From Vibrio kanaloae (GTDB lineage: Bacteria; Pseudomonadota; Gammaproteobacteria; Enterobacterales; Vibrionaceae), in NCBI RefSeq assembly GCF_024347535.1, contig NZ_AP025497.1, forward strand, positions 744,001 through 808,000: 64,000 nt of DNA, written 5' to 3'. Shown here one piece after another: positions 1-8,270 of the stretch. The position numbers and the translations under genes are program-made. The first letter of the stretch is position 1; each line of letters begins with the position of its first letter. The notes under the pieces were generated by a model. It saw nothing but the letters and a program-made list of their open reading frames with translations. It was not told the origin of the DNA and did no database searches.

Positions 1-1
1 T

Positions 2-835
2 ACCTACATCATGCAAGCTCATGAGTGGGGTAAGTATGTAGGTCGAGCTGACTTTGAATTCTATGGCGGTAAACTGCACTTAGCGAAATACGATCTGGTC
101 CCGGTGAACTTAAAAGAGAAGGATGAAAATGGTGATTATCAGTTTATCCAAGCTGAAATTGAACCTGATTCAACTGTGATTGCGACGCTTTCTGCGTATC
201 AACAGCAAGGGCAAGAGTTGCTTGATGAGGTTATCTCGAACACAGATGCGAAGCTTGAAGGTGATCGTAATGTGGTTCGAACTGAGCAAACTAATCTTGG
301 GCACTTGTTAGGGGAAGCATACCGCACTTATGACTTAGTGAATGCTGACTTTGGTGTGATGAATTCCGGTGGTGTACGTGATTCAATTGCAAAGGGAGAG
401 GTGACGTATCGCGATGTTTTGACGGTGCAACCTTTCGGAAACTTCGTGACCAAAGCAACGATGACAGGGGCTGAGGTGAAAGCGTATTTAGATGTGGTTG
501 CGACGATGACTGCGGGTTCAGGCGCTTACGCTCAACTCGACAACATTAGTTTAACCGTTGACTGTGACTTGGGTGATGTAACCATTCGAGATATCAATGG
601 CAAAGGTTTTGACTTGGCAGATACTTACACGTTTTCTGTGATCAGCTTCAGCGCCGCTGGTGGCGATGATTACCCAGTGATTGATGTTGAATCTACTCAA
701 ATGACAGATGCATCTGTGTTGCGTGAGTTCTTTGCCAATAACCCTCAAGTGAAAGCTGACGATTATGCTCCAGTGGACGGTGAACTCATCTATAGGAGCA
801 ATGGCGTAGACGTGAAAGGTTGCCCTGCGAACTGA
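2..835 (+). CDS. 5'-nucleotidase/UDP-sugar hydrolase, UshA/NutA type (3' part of the gene)
   Basis: This is the C-terminal part of a periplasmic 5'-nucleotidase of the UshA family, which dephosphorylates extracellular nucleotides so that the nucleoside can be imported. The frame is open from base 2, so the true start lies before the window. The first visible residues (VGRADFEF, then VPVNLKEK) match the end of the metallophosphatase domain. The substrate-binding domain follows, with the family signatures MNSGGVRDS, TVQPFGN and AAGGDDYP. About 277 residues are present out of a family length near 550. Vibrio homologues (NutA) are usually anchored lipoproteins, but the N-terminus cannot be seen here. 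The gene ends 24 bp before a strong hairpin terminator. Family assignment is firm; the choice between ushA and nutA as a name is not. Confidence 0.9.
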   Translation, partial: TYIMQAHEWGKYVGRADFEFYGGKLHLAKYDLVPVNLKEKDENGDYQFIQAEIEPDSTVIATLSAYQQQGQELLDEVISNTDAKLEGDRNVVRTEQTNLGHLLGEAYRTYDLVNADFGVMNSGGVRDSIAKGEVTYRDVLTVQPFGNFVTKATMTGAEVKAYLDVVATMTAGSGAYAQLDNISLTVDCDLGDVTIRDINGKGFDLADTYTFSVISFSAAGGDDYPVIDVESTQMTDASVLREFFANNPQVKADDYAPVDGELIYRSNGVDVKGCPAN

Positions 836-858
836 TTTTTGAGAAGGCCTTGAAGACA

Positions 859-889
859 ATAGCCAGCGAATCGCTGGCTATTTTTTTAT
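859..889 (+). terminator. Rho-independent terminator after the nucleotidase gene
   Basis: A 10-bp stem (AGCCAGCGA with TCGCTGGCT, plus flanking AT pairs) is followed by a run of seven T on the plus strand. It sits between the convergent nucleotidase and marC-family genes and may serve both. Confidence 0.85.
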
Positions 890-910
890 AAAATTTAGTG
901 AAATCAAACG

Positions 911-1552
911 CTAGATAAACAGCGCCTTATAAGCCTGTTCAATCCCTTCAATCAACATTTGTATACCGATAACTGCGAGTATTAACCCCATCATTCGAGT
1001 AATCACGTTCAATGCGCTTGGCCCTACGGCTTTCACGAAGCGTTCGCCGAATACAAATAATATGTAGGTTAAGGTACACAGTAGACCAAACGCGACGATG
1101 GTTATGATGGTCTCGTAAATTCCTTCTGTGCTGGCAAAGTTCATCGCGGTGGCTATAGTGCCGGGGCCCGCCAGTATAGGCATGGCTAAAGGTGATACTG
1201 CGATACTCAATGCTGCATCTTGCTGCGCGTCTGAATTGACCTTCTCTTTTGCTTTGGCGTGTGTTGAGTCGCCTTGTAGCATGTGAAAGCCAATCAAAAA
1301 GACCAGAATGCCGCCCGTGATGCGCAGTGCGTACAGTGTGATACCAAACAGGTCAAAGATCAGTTTGCCAGAGAGCGCAAAAGTACTGACGATGACGAAT
1401 GCGATAAACACTGAACGGAAGGCGATGGATTTGACCGTTTCCCTGTCATTGTCACTGGTTAGTCCAAGAAAGATTGGCGTATTAGCGATAGGGTTCATAA
1501 TGGCGAAAAAGCCCATGAACACGGTAATGGTATGAATGATGAGCTCTTTCAT
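911..1552 (-). CDS. MarC/UPF0056 family inner membrane protein (YhgN/YchE-like)
   Basis: A 213-residue integral membrane protein with about six hydrophobic segments. It carries typical MarC-family signatures: an N-terminal AIMNPIANTPIFLGL stretch, and the PLAMPILAGPGTIATAM motif in the second half that mirrors it, as expected of the two-repeat topology. The family was once linked to multiple antibiotic resistance, but that role was withdrawn, and no transport substrate is established for most members. It is convergent with the nucleotidase gene and ends just past the shared terminator. The ATG at 1552 is preceded by AAGGAATAAT on the minus strand, a usable ribosome-binding site. The choice between the YhgN and YchE subfamilies is not resolved. 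Confidence 0.85.
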   Translation of the reverse strand: MKELIIHTITVFMGFFAIMNPIANTPIFLGLTSDNDRETVKSIAFRSVFIAFVIVSTFALSGKLIFDLFGITLYALRITGGILVFLIGFHMLQGDSTHAKAKEKVNSDAQQDAALSIAVSPLAMPILAGPGTIATAMNFASTEGIYETIITIVAFGLLCTLTYILFVFGERFVKAVGPSALNVITRMMGLILAVIGIQMLIEGIEQAYKALFI

Positions 1553-1653
1553 ATTATTCCTTTGAAAATATGCAGTTAAATACCAATGGTTGGTGTATTT
1601 AATCTTAGATACAAATAATTATTAGAAATAGATAGTAGAGCAAGTGTGAATGA

Positions 1654-1686
1654 AAAACAGCCAACGGAAGACTGGCTGTTTGGTTT
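1654..1686. terminator. Hairpin between yebG and the marC-family gene
   Basis: An 8-bp stem (AACAGCCA with TGGCTGTT, loop of nine) has T-rich sequence on both sides. It lies upstream of the marC-family gene and downstream of the better yebG terminator, so its role is unclear; it may be a back-up terminator. Confidence 0.4.
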
Positions 1687-1737
1687 TAGTGATAGGTGTA
1701 GAGTTTTGGTCGTGCAGTATTGCGAGTTTCTCAAATC

Positions 1738-1786
1738 AAAAAACGCCAATAACGAACTCTAATTCGAGGCGTCATTGACGTTTTTT
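1738..1786 (-). terminator. Terminator of yebG
   Basis: On the minus strand AAAAAACGTCAATGACG pairs with CGTTATTGGCGTTTTTT. All mismatches become G-U pairs on this strand only, which shows that it serves the minus-strand gene yebG. The run ends in six T. Confidence 0.8.
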
Positions 1787-1803
1787 AGAAAGCGATCAGC
1801 TAG

Positions 1804-2097
1804 TTATGCTGCATCTTCTTCTGCGTCTTCAACAGCTTCAAGCTTCTTAGCTTTTTTCGGAGCTGGTTTACGCTTAGCACCTAATGCGTAAAGAACTTCT
1901 TCTTTGTTCTTCGCTAGGTACATTGCAAGTTCTTCTTGCTTGCCTTCATCTTCAACTAAATCGCTTTTGCCTAAAAGTTCAAAAAGCTCATCAGCCATAT
2001 CCAGCATTTTGTCGTATGCGTCGGCTTCGGCTTTAGAGGTAAAAGTCATTTTCTCTTCTCCGTTGCGTTCCACCACGTACTTGACGATAACAGCCAT
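1804..2097 (-). CDS. yebG: YebG family DNA damage-inducible protein
   Basis: A 97-residue protein whose first 30 residues (MAVIVKYVV, then GEEKMTFTSKAEADAYDKMLD) match E. coli YebG almost position for position. In E. coli yebG is a LexA-regulated SOS gene of unclear biochemical function, expressed in DNA-damaged and stationary cells. The C-terminus is a basic then acidic tail (KPAPKKAKK followed by EDAEEDAA), which looks disordered. A LexA-like box lies 30 bp upstream of the start (2127-2142), so SOS control appears conserved. The gene is monocistronic, with its own terminator downstream. Confidence 0.92.
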   Translation of the reverse strand: MAVIVKYVVERNGEEKMTFTSKAEADAYDKMLDMADELFELLGKSDLVEDEGKQEELAMYLAKNKEEVLYALGAKRKPAPKKAKKLEAVEDAEEDAA

Positions 2098-2126
2098 GGT
2101 TAATCCTCTAAGTTTGATAAATTTTA

Positions 2127-2142
2127 CTGGCTTTTTATACAG
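2127..2142 (-). promoter_or_regulatory. LexA box upstream of yebG
   Basis: On the minus strand the sequence is CTGT-N8-CCAG, flanked by A on the left and T on the right (ACTGTATAAAAAGCCAGT). It matches the SOS consensus CTGT-N8-ACAG in seven of eight fixed bases and has the usual AT-rich centre. It lies 30 bp upstream of the yebG start codon. Confidence 0.75.
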
Positions 2143-2185
2143 TTTCTGATGTTAAAAGTCCAGTTGGAGCCCTAACAATGCGGCC

Positions 2186-3082
2186 TCAATCTTGATGTGT
2201 AGCCCAGTCTTCACAATAACTCATGAAAGATTTCAGCAGCGGGCTCTGGTATTTGTCTTTGTGTACCAGCATCCAGAAACGTCGTTTCATGTCGAGTGGC
2301 ACATCGAGCGCTTTTACTCGGCCTGAATCAATCGCTCGTTGTGCCGCCAGTCGTGATAGACATGCGAATCCAAGATTGGCGGAAACTGAATTGATGATCG
2401 CCTCTGTGGTGTTGAGTTCAAAGGATTCATACCAATGTTCGATGCGCGGTGCGACGGCACGAAGGAAAAACTCACGAGTCCCTGATCCTGATTCACGCAG
2501 GATCCAGTGACTATTTTCTAAATCGCTTAAAATCACTTTTTCTTTGGCAACAAGAGGATGTTGATTACTAACAATAATACACATCTCATCGTTACTGAAC
2601 TGGCTTGATATCAACTCAGGGTGGAGTGTTTTTCCTTCAATTAGCGCGATATCCAGTTCATAATCCACCAACTTTTGGCAGATCAGCGCACTGTTTGAAA
2701 TGAACAAGCTCTGGTCTTGATGCTGAGTTCGTTCGCGAAAGCCTGACAGAATAAAGGGGGCGACCTGATTACCAATCGTGTCACTCGCGCCAACCTTGAG
2801 ATTGCCACTTAATGGCTGGTCATCACGGAACAAAACATCAATACCAGCAGCACGATGTAATATCTCATCCGCCAATGGGAGCAACTTATGTCCTTCTTGG
2901 TTGAGAATCAATCGGTTGTTGACCCGGTCAAATAGAGAGTGGCCGAGTTGTTTCTCCATTTCGCCTAGTGCCATGCTGACCGCAGCTTTAGACAAAAACA
3001 GCGCTTCTGATGCGGCGGTAAGCGTCGAATGCTGGGTAATGGTGACAAACACTTTGAGCTGTTTTATTGAAATATTAGCCAT
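2186..3082 (-). CDS. LysR family transcriptional regulator
   Basis: A 298-residue LysR-type regulator. Residues 1-60 form the winged helix-turn-helix (IKQLKVFVTI, then LFLSKAAVSMALGEMEKQLG, LFDR). The effector-binding domain covers about 90-295, with the usual family landmarks LKVGASDTIG and GLAFACLSR-like positions (here LGFACLSRLAA). It is divergent from the TDT-family transporter gene at 3243, the classical arrangement in which a LysR protein controls its neighbour and itself. The intergenic region holds a dyad with T-N11-A geometry (3118-3136). The effector is not known; YeiE/CysB-like naming is not justified from sequence alone. Confidence 0.88.
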   Translation of the reverse strand: MANISIKQLKVFVTITQHSTLTAASEALFLSKAAVSMALGEMEKQLGHSLFDRVNNRLILNQEGHKLLPLADEILHRAAGIDVLFRDDQPLSGNLKVGASDTIGNQVAPFILSGFRERTQHQDQSLFISNSALICQKLVDYELDIALIEGKTLHPELISSQFSNDEMCIIVSNQHPLVAKEKVILSDLENSHWILRESGSGTREFFLRAVAPRIEHWYESFELNTTEAIINSVSANLGFACLSRLAAQRAIDSGRVKALDVPLDMKRRFWMLVHKDKYQSPLLKSFMSYCEDWATHQD

Positions 3083-3117
3083 CAGATTCCTAGTTTTACG
3101 CTGCTAGTGGAAATTCT

Positions 3118-3136
3118 TGTTCAGTATAAATGAACA
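3118..3136. promoter_or_regulatory. Putative LysR operator (T-N11-A dyad)
   Basis: A perfect inverted repeat, TGTTCA-N7-TGAACA, contains the TCA-N7-TGA core that gives T-N11-A spacing, the hallmark of LysR-type binding sites. It lies 36 bp upstream of the regulator start codon and about 107 bp upstream of the divergent transporter. It is a likely autoregulatory and activating site. Confidence 0.55.
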
Positions 3137-3242
3137 CTTGTTATATATAATTGGATATTGTTTAACGAATCGCAAGCGTATTATGGCTTCAACAAGCTGA
3201 TGAGTTCACAAGTTTAGTGAATTAAGTTTAAGAGAGGCTGAC

Positions 3243-4238
3243 ATGATTCAACGCATTAAATATAGATTAACAGGAGCTCCAACACCCATGGCAGGGTTAG
3301 CACTAGCAATCGCAAGTTTAGGCTGGTGCTGGGATGGCGTTTTAGTCGCACAAGGTATTTTGCACACTCCAGGCTTAGTGCAGTGGATCAGTGCAGGTAT
3401 TGCGGCGGTATTGCTTCTTGTTTTAGCTGTGAAATTTTTGATTCATGGTCAGCTATTGCGTGAAGATCTTGCTCACCCTGTTGTCGGCAGTGTGGTACCA
3501 ACATTTGCGATGGGATGCATGGTGGTGTCTGCTTCGTTGACTCCAATCTCTCAATTTTTACAAGAAGCGATGTGGCTGGCATCTGTAGCTTTGCACGTCG
3601 TGTTTCTAGTGAGCTTTTTGTACCACAGAGCAAAACAGTTTGAGATTCACCATATGGTACCAAGCTGGTTTGTGCCACCAATTGGTATTATCGTGGCAGA
3701 CGTTTCTTTCTCTGGTAATCCTGTTTTAGAGCCTGTAGCGAACGCGACCTTGGTATTCGGCTTATTGGTTTACGCAGTAATGCTACCAATAATGGTTTAC
3801 CGTCTGATCTTCTCTCACGAAGTGCCTGACGCAGCGAAACCAACCATTGCGATTATGGCTGCACCTGCAAGCCTATCTCTAGCAGGATACCTAACGGTTT
3901 CAGCAGATCCATCGCCAGTTATCATTGGTATGTTGTTTGGTATTGCAGTGCTAATGACGTTCATCATTTACGCAGCGTTCTTCAAACTACTTCGTCTACC
4001 GTTTAGCCCAGGCTATGCCGCATTTACCTTCCCTATTGTGATTGGTGCAACGGCACTGTTTAAATTGGCAGCGTGGATGCAAACTCAAGGTATTGAAGCG
4101 CATTACATCAACCAAGTGTTCGGCCTAGCGTATCTTGAACTGATCGTGGCAACTTTAGTCGTCGGTTATGTCGCCGTTCGCTATTGTATTAACTACAAAC
4201 CTCATCGTGTTTTAAGTGCGGTAGCAGGTAGGTTGTAA
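3243..4238 (+). CDS. TDT (tellurite-resistance/dicarboxylate transporter) family protein, SLAC1/TehA-like
   Basis: A 331-residue membrane protein with about ten hydrophobic helices and the N-terminal motif TGAPTPMAGLALAIASLGW, typical of the TDT family (TehA, MAE1, bacterial SLAC1-like channels). Members move small anions or dicarboxylates, or act in sulfite or tellurite tolerance; the substrate here cannot be read from sequence. The ATG at 3243 follows GAGAGG at a seven-base spacing. It is divergently paired with a LysR regulator, which probably controls it. The next gene, recC, has an unrelated function. Confidence 0.8.
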   Translation: MIQRIKYRLTGAPTPMAGLALAIASLGWCWDGVLVAQGILHTPGLVQWISAGIAAVLLLVLAVKFLIHGQLLREDLAHPVVGSVVPTFAMGCMVVSASLTPISQFLQEAMWLASVALHVVFLVSFLYHRAKQFEIHHMVPSWFVPPIGIIVADVSFSGNPVLEPVANATLVFGLLVYAVMLPIMVYRLIFSHEVPDAAKPTIAIMAAPASLSLAGYLTVSADPSPVIIGMLFGIAVLMTFIIYAAFFKLLRLPFSPGYAAFTFPIVIGATALFKLAAWMQTQGIEAHYINQVFGLAYLELIVATLVVGYVAVRYCINYKPHRVLSAVAGRL

Positions 4239-4365
4239 AGGGCAATAGTTCAAAAGATAAACGGAGCTTAAGTTTTCAGTATTTCATAAGCTTATATTCC
4301 TCATCCAAACTCGGCACTTATGCTAATCTGGCAGTATATTGTGGCAAGATTAGCGTGAGTGCACT

Positions 4366-7300
4366 TTGTTTACTGTTTACCATTCCAATAAAGTTGATAC
4401 TTTAAAAATCCTTCTCGTTCACTTAATTAAAAGTGATCCTTTAGCCAATCCCTTCGAAAAAGAGCAGATCTTGGTTCAGAGCCCAGGTATGTCTCAATGG
4501 CTTAAGATGGAACTCGCCAAAGAGTTTGGCGTAGCAGCAAATATCGATTTCCCACTTCCAGCAACCTTCATTTGGGATATGTTTACCCAAGTGCTTCCTG
4601 ATGTACCTAAACGCAGTGCTTTTAACAAGGAAGCGATGACATGGAAGCTGATGAGTTTGCTACCCGCTAAGCTTGACCACCCTGATTTTTTACCTCTACA
4701 ACGCTACCTTGAAAACGACGAAGATGATTCGAAGTTGTATCAATTGGCAGAAAAAATTGCCGATATCTTCGATGGCTACTTGGTGTATCGACCAGAGTGG
4801 ATGGCGATGTGGGAAGCGGGAGAGCCCGTTGCAGAACTTATCGATGATGAGGGACAACAAGAGCACCCTTGGCAACCGATTTTGTGGCAAGCACTCTATG
4901 AGCAAACCCTGTCTCAAGGCCAATCAAAATACCACCGTGGCAACTTGTATCACGACTTCATTGAAGCGCTAGCCAAGCAACAAGGCCAACTGCAGCATCT
5001 ACCTAAGCGCTTATTTGTGTTTGGTATTTCTTCGCTGCCTCCTCGCTACATGGATGCATTGAAAGCACTTGGTGAGCAGATTGATGTGCACTTGATGTTT
5101 ACTAACCCTTGCCAACATTACTGGGGCGAAATTCGCGATCGTAAATATTTGGCAAGAGTCGAAGCGCAGCGTCGTAAACAGTTTGCTTTGATTGATGGTT
5201 TACCTCAGCTTGAAGGCGAAGCCTCACCATTGAAAGATGGCATTGAAGCCAACGTTGAAGACGAACTACACACCAGCCAAGCTGTCGGTAATAGCTTGCT
5301 GGCGTCTATGGGTAAATTAGGCAGAGATAACCTGTTCTTGTTATCTCAGTCAGACAGTGAAGAGCACGAGTTTTTCATTGATGTTGAGAGAGACAGCCTC
5401 CTTCATCAACTGCAAGCCGATATTCTCCAGTTAGAAGAACATCAAGACGACCACATCTTAGATTCCAGCCACCATAAACAGGTGGTTGAACTGGGCGATC
5501 GCTCTCTGACCGTGCACGCTTGTCACAGCCCAATGCGTGAGGTTGAAGTCCTTCATGATCAGCTGTTGGCAATGTTTGATGCTGACCCGACACTGAAACC
5601 GCGCGATATCATCGTGATGGTGTCTGACATTAATGCTTATAGCCCAGCGATTCAGGCAGTATTTGGTAATGCCCCGGGTGAGCGCTATATCCCTTACTCG
5701 ATCTCAGATAGAACCGCCGATCAAGAAAGCCCAATTCTGACCGCCTTCATGCAGCTCGTCGCGCTACCGAATACGCGTTGTTTAGCGTCTGAGTTATTAG
5801 AGTTGTTAGAAATCCCTGCAATGATGGCGCGCTTTGGTATTGATGAGTTTCAATTCGAGCAAGCCAAGCAGTGGGTTGAAGAAGCGGGCATCCGTTGGGG
5901 TGTCGACTCTTCTACCGCAACGGAATTTGATCTACCTGCAACCGAGCAAAATACCTGGCTATTTGGTATTCAGCGCATGTTACTGGGCTATGCGATGTCG
6001 GACTCTGCAGGCTTGTTTGAAACTGAACACTCTCCAATTGCCGCTTATAACGAAGTTCAGGGTATTAACGCCGAACTTGCGGGTAAATTAGCGCACTTTA
6101 TCGATCGTATTGCCCATTACCGCCAGCGTCTGACTGAAACACAATCAATCGATATGTGGCGTGAAACCTTGCTGCAAATGATTGATGATTTCTTTGCGGT
6201 TGAGCTGGAAGGTGAGGTGGTGCTTAAGTCGATTCGTGATGCACTTTCGCAACTGAATGAACAGCTTGATGATGCCTTATACGAACAAGAACTGTCGCCA
6301 AGCATCATTTATCAGTATCTAAATAATAAACTGTCGGGCGCACGTATTAGTCAGCGTTTCTTAGCGGGCCAAGTTAACTTTTGTACCCTGATGCCGATGC
6401 GTTCTATTCCGTTTAAGACTGTCTGTTTATTGGGTATGAATGATGGGGTTTACCCCCGCTCAATGCCGCCTGAAGGTTTCGATTTGATAAACGGACGCAC
6501 TCGTCCGGGTGATCGTTCTCGTCGTGATGATGACCGTTATCTATTCCTAGAAGCAATGCTGTCAGCACAAGAGTGTTTATACATAAGCTATGTCGGCCGT
6601 TCGATTCAAGATAATACTGAGCGAGTGCCGTCAGTATTGGTTTCAGAGTTGATTGAGTACTGCCAGCAGAACTACTGCCTAAGTGAAGACCAAGCGCTAC
6701 CAAGTGATGATTCTGGTATCAAGCTGACTCAAGCGATCAGTTTTGAACACACCATGACGCCATTTAGCCCGGCAGCCTTTACTAAAGGTGATTCAAGCCA
6801 TGTGCTGAGTTACGCCAAAGAATGGCTTCCTGCGGCTAACCGTTCTGGCGAACGCAGTGGTGAATTCAATCGTGCATTGGATGATTATTTGCTGGGTGCG
6901 ACGTACCCGTTAGAACTCGACTTGGTTGAGTTACAGCGTTTTTGGCGTTTGCCAGTGCAGTACTTCTTTAATCGCCGCCTAAAAGTGGTGTTTGAGCCGC
7001 CACTTCCTGTGATGGAAGACGATGAGCCATTTGTACTTAATGGTTTAGAGAGTTTCCAACTTAAGGATGCTTTGCTGCAAGTGCTGCTCGACCACCCTGA
7101 AGGTGCAGACGAAGCGGTTCGACTGTTTGTCTCTGAGCAAAAAGCACAGGGCCGATTACCGGTCGGCGCCTTTGGTGATATCGAATTTGAAACCAACCGT
7201 GTTCAAGCGGAAGACTTAGCCAAAGAGATTCGATTTGTGAGCGGATCACCGCAGCAAGATCTCGAAGTGAATATCGAATTTGATGTGTTAGGCGAAGGTA

Positions 7301-7842
7301 AGCCTGTTCGTTTGATGGGTTGGTTAACTCAAAACTATCAATCGGGTCTAGTTCGTTTCCGTAGCGGTAAAATACGCTCTCAAGATTATTTGGCAGCGTG
7401 GATTGATCATCTATGTTGTGCAGTGATGGGACACGGAAAAACGACCCATATTATTGGCTACGACAGAAAAGAAGGCGTGGTTCACCAAACGCTACAACCG
7501 ATTGGCGATGCACAGCAGGCGAAGAGCTTGTTGGCTGAGTTAGTACGACTGTCTTATCAAGGCATGACAGCGCCATTGCCTTACTTCCCGAAAACCGCAT
7601 TAGCTGGTGTTGAAGCGGGCTTTAGTCGTGGGAAATGGGTCGATGACGAAGAAAAGTCACTCAAGAAAATGACCGATACCTTTAATGACAGCTTCGCCTT
7701 TACGGGCGAGGGCAGAGATACCTACATCTCACGAATTTGGCCTAAGTGGGATGATGAACTGGCTGCTCAATCACGTATGTACTCGACACTTGTGTTGCAG
7801 GCGGCAAGGTTGGCTGCAGCCGATCTGGAAGATCAGGAGTAG
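4366..7842 (+). CDS. recC: Exodeoxyribonuclease V subunit gamma (RecC)
   Basis: RecC is the Chi-recognition scaffold subunit of the RecBCD helicase-nuclease, which processes double-strand ends for RecA loading and degrades foreign linear DNA. The 1158-residue product starts VYHSNKVDTLKILL and continues with ILVQSPGMSQWLK and NIDFPLPATFIWDMF, nearly identical to the start of E. coli RecC. The middle part has MRSIPFKTVCLLGMNDGVYPR, the degenerate helicase-like region. The start is TTG, chosen because homology begins there; a GTGAG seven bases upstream is the only Shine-Dalgarno-like stretch. The length fits the family (about 1120). Unlike E. coli, no ptrA gene separates recC from recB. Confidence 0.96.
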   Translation: MFTVYHSNKVDTLKILLVHLIKSDPLANPFEKEQILVQSPGMSQWLKMELAKEFGVAANIDFPLPATFIWDMFTQVLPDVPKRSAFNKEAMTWKLMSLLPAKLDHPDFLPLQRYLENDEDDSKLYQLAEKIADIFDGYLVYRPEWMAMWEAGEPVAELIDDEGQQEHPWQPILWQALYEQTLSQGQSKYHRGNLYHDFIEALAKQQGQLQHLPKRLFVFGISSLPPRYMDALKALGEQIDVHLMFTNPCQHYWGEIRDRKYLARVEAQRRKQFALIDGLPQLEGEASPLKDGIEANVEDELHTSQAVGNSLLASMGKLGRDNLFLLSQSDSEEHEFFIDVERDSLLHQLQADILQLEEHQDDHILDSSHHKQVVELGDRSLTVHACHSPMREVEVLHDQLLAMFDADPTLKPRDIIVMVSDINAYSPAIQAVFGNAPGERYIPYSISDRTADQESPILTAFMQLVALPNTRCLASELLELLEIPAMMARFGIDEFQFEQAKQWVEEAGIRWGVDSSTATEFDLPATEQNTWLFGIQRMLLGYAMSDSAGLFETEHSPIAAYNEVQGINAELAGKLAHFIDRIAHYRQRLTETQSIDMWRETLLQMIDDFFAVELEGEVVLKSIRDALSQLNEQLDDALYEQELSPSIIYQYLNNKLSGARISQRFLAGQVNFCTLMPMRSIPFKTVCLLGMNDGVYPRSMPPEGFDLINGRTRPGDRSRRDDDRYLFLEAMLSAQECLYISYVGRSIQDNTERVPSVLVSELIEYCQQNYCLSEDQALPSDDSGIKLTQAISFEHTMTPFSPAAFTKGDSSHVLSYAKEWLPAANRSGERSGEFNRALDDYLLGATYPLELDLVELQRFWRLPVQYFFNRRLKVVFEPPLPVMEDDEPFVLNGLESFQLKDALLQVLLDHPEGADEAVRLFVSEQKAQGRLPVGAFGDIEFETNRVQAEDLAKEIRFVSGSPQQDLEVNIEFDVLGEGKPVRLMGWLTQNYQSGLVRFRSGKIRSQDYLAAWIDHLCCAVMGHGKTTHIIGYDRKEGVVHQTLQPIGDAQQAKSLLAELVRLSYQGMTAPLPYFPKTALAGVEAGFSRGKWVDDEEKSLKKMTDTFNDSFAFTGEGRDTYISRIWPKWDDELAAQSRMYSTLVLQAARLAAADLEDQE

Positions 7843-8270
7843 GTGGCTGTGATCGACAAGATCAATAGCGAGTGCGCTGAATTAATGAAAGACAAAAGAG
7901 AGTCGCTGGTAAGAGTTTGATACGCTTGCTTTCAAGATGAAGGGAATCAAGGTGAATTGAAGCAAGGTACAGGAAATAAAGTGGCCGCCAGTAAATCATT
8001 ATTAGTGTAGGGCGTTCGCTGTACGGCCACAGGTCAGAGGGACCATTATTCTGTGGTTCAAAGTAACGCCGTAAAGTACAAAACTCACAGGCGCTCCTGA
8101 ACTCGTGGGCGCATAGTAGCGAGGCGATTTGAATTGATCCGTGAGAGAGATCGCACTAACTATTAACAAATCAGCGTAGGACGTAAATTGAATGACGTTT
8201 TCCACGCTAGGTCACATTTATAGCAATAGTCACATTTTTAACAGACTCATCTATCAAAAGGCAGTAAGGC
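7843..8270. other. recC-recB intergenic region, non-coding, rich in inverted repeats
   Basis: No convincing gene was found in this 428-bp gap. It holds several nested inverted repeats: GTGGCCG (7981-7987) with CGGCCAC (8024-8030); CCACAG (8027-8032) with CTGTGG (8051-8056), enclosing GGTC/GACC; and AGCGT with ACGCT near 8174-8208, enclosing ACGT/ACGT. GTCACATTT is repeated at 8211 and 8229. A 25-codon GTG-started reading frame (7843-7920) follows the recC stop directly, but nothing marks it as a gene. A 67-codon minus-strand frame at 8002-8205 also looks accidental. The recB ribosome-binding site (TAAGG) is at 8263-8267. Confidence 0.6.

Noticed and set aside
7843..7920. 25-codon GTG-started frame directly after the recC stop
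   Set aside because: Too short to judge; AGGAG in front belongs to the end of recC and no conservation can be tested here.
7981..8110. Integron attC-like recombination site in the recC-recB gap
   Set aside because: The inverted repeats are suggestive, but the required GTTRRRY/RYYYAAC core sites are absent.
8002..8205. Minus-strand 67-codon frame in the recC-recB gap
   Set aside because: No ribosome-binding site or known family, and the region is better explained by its inverted repeats. A link to a repeat element could not be tested.
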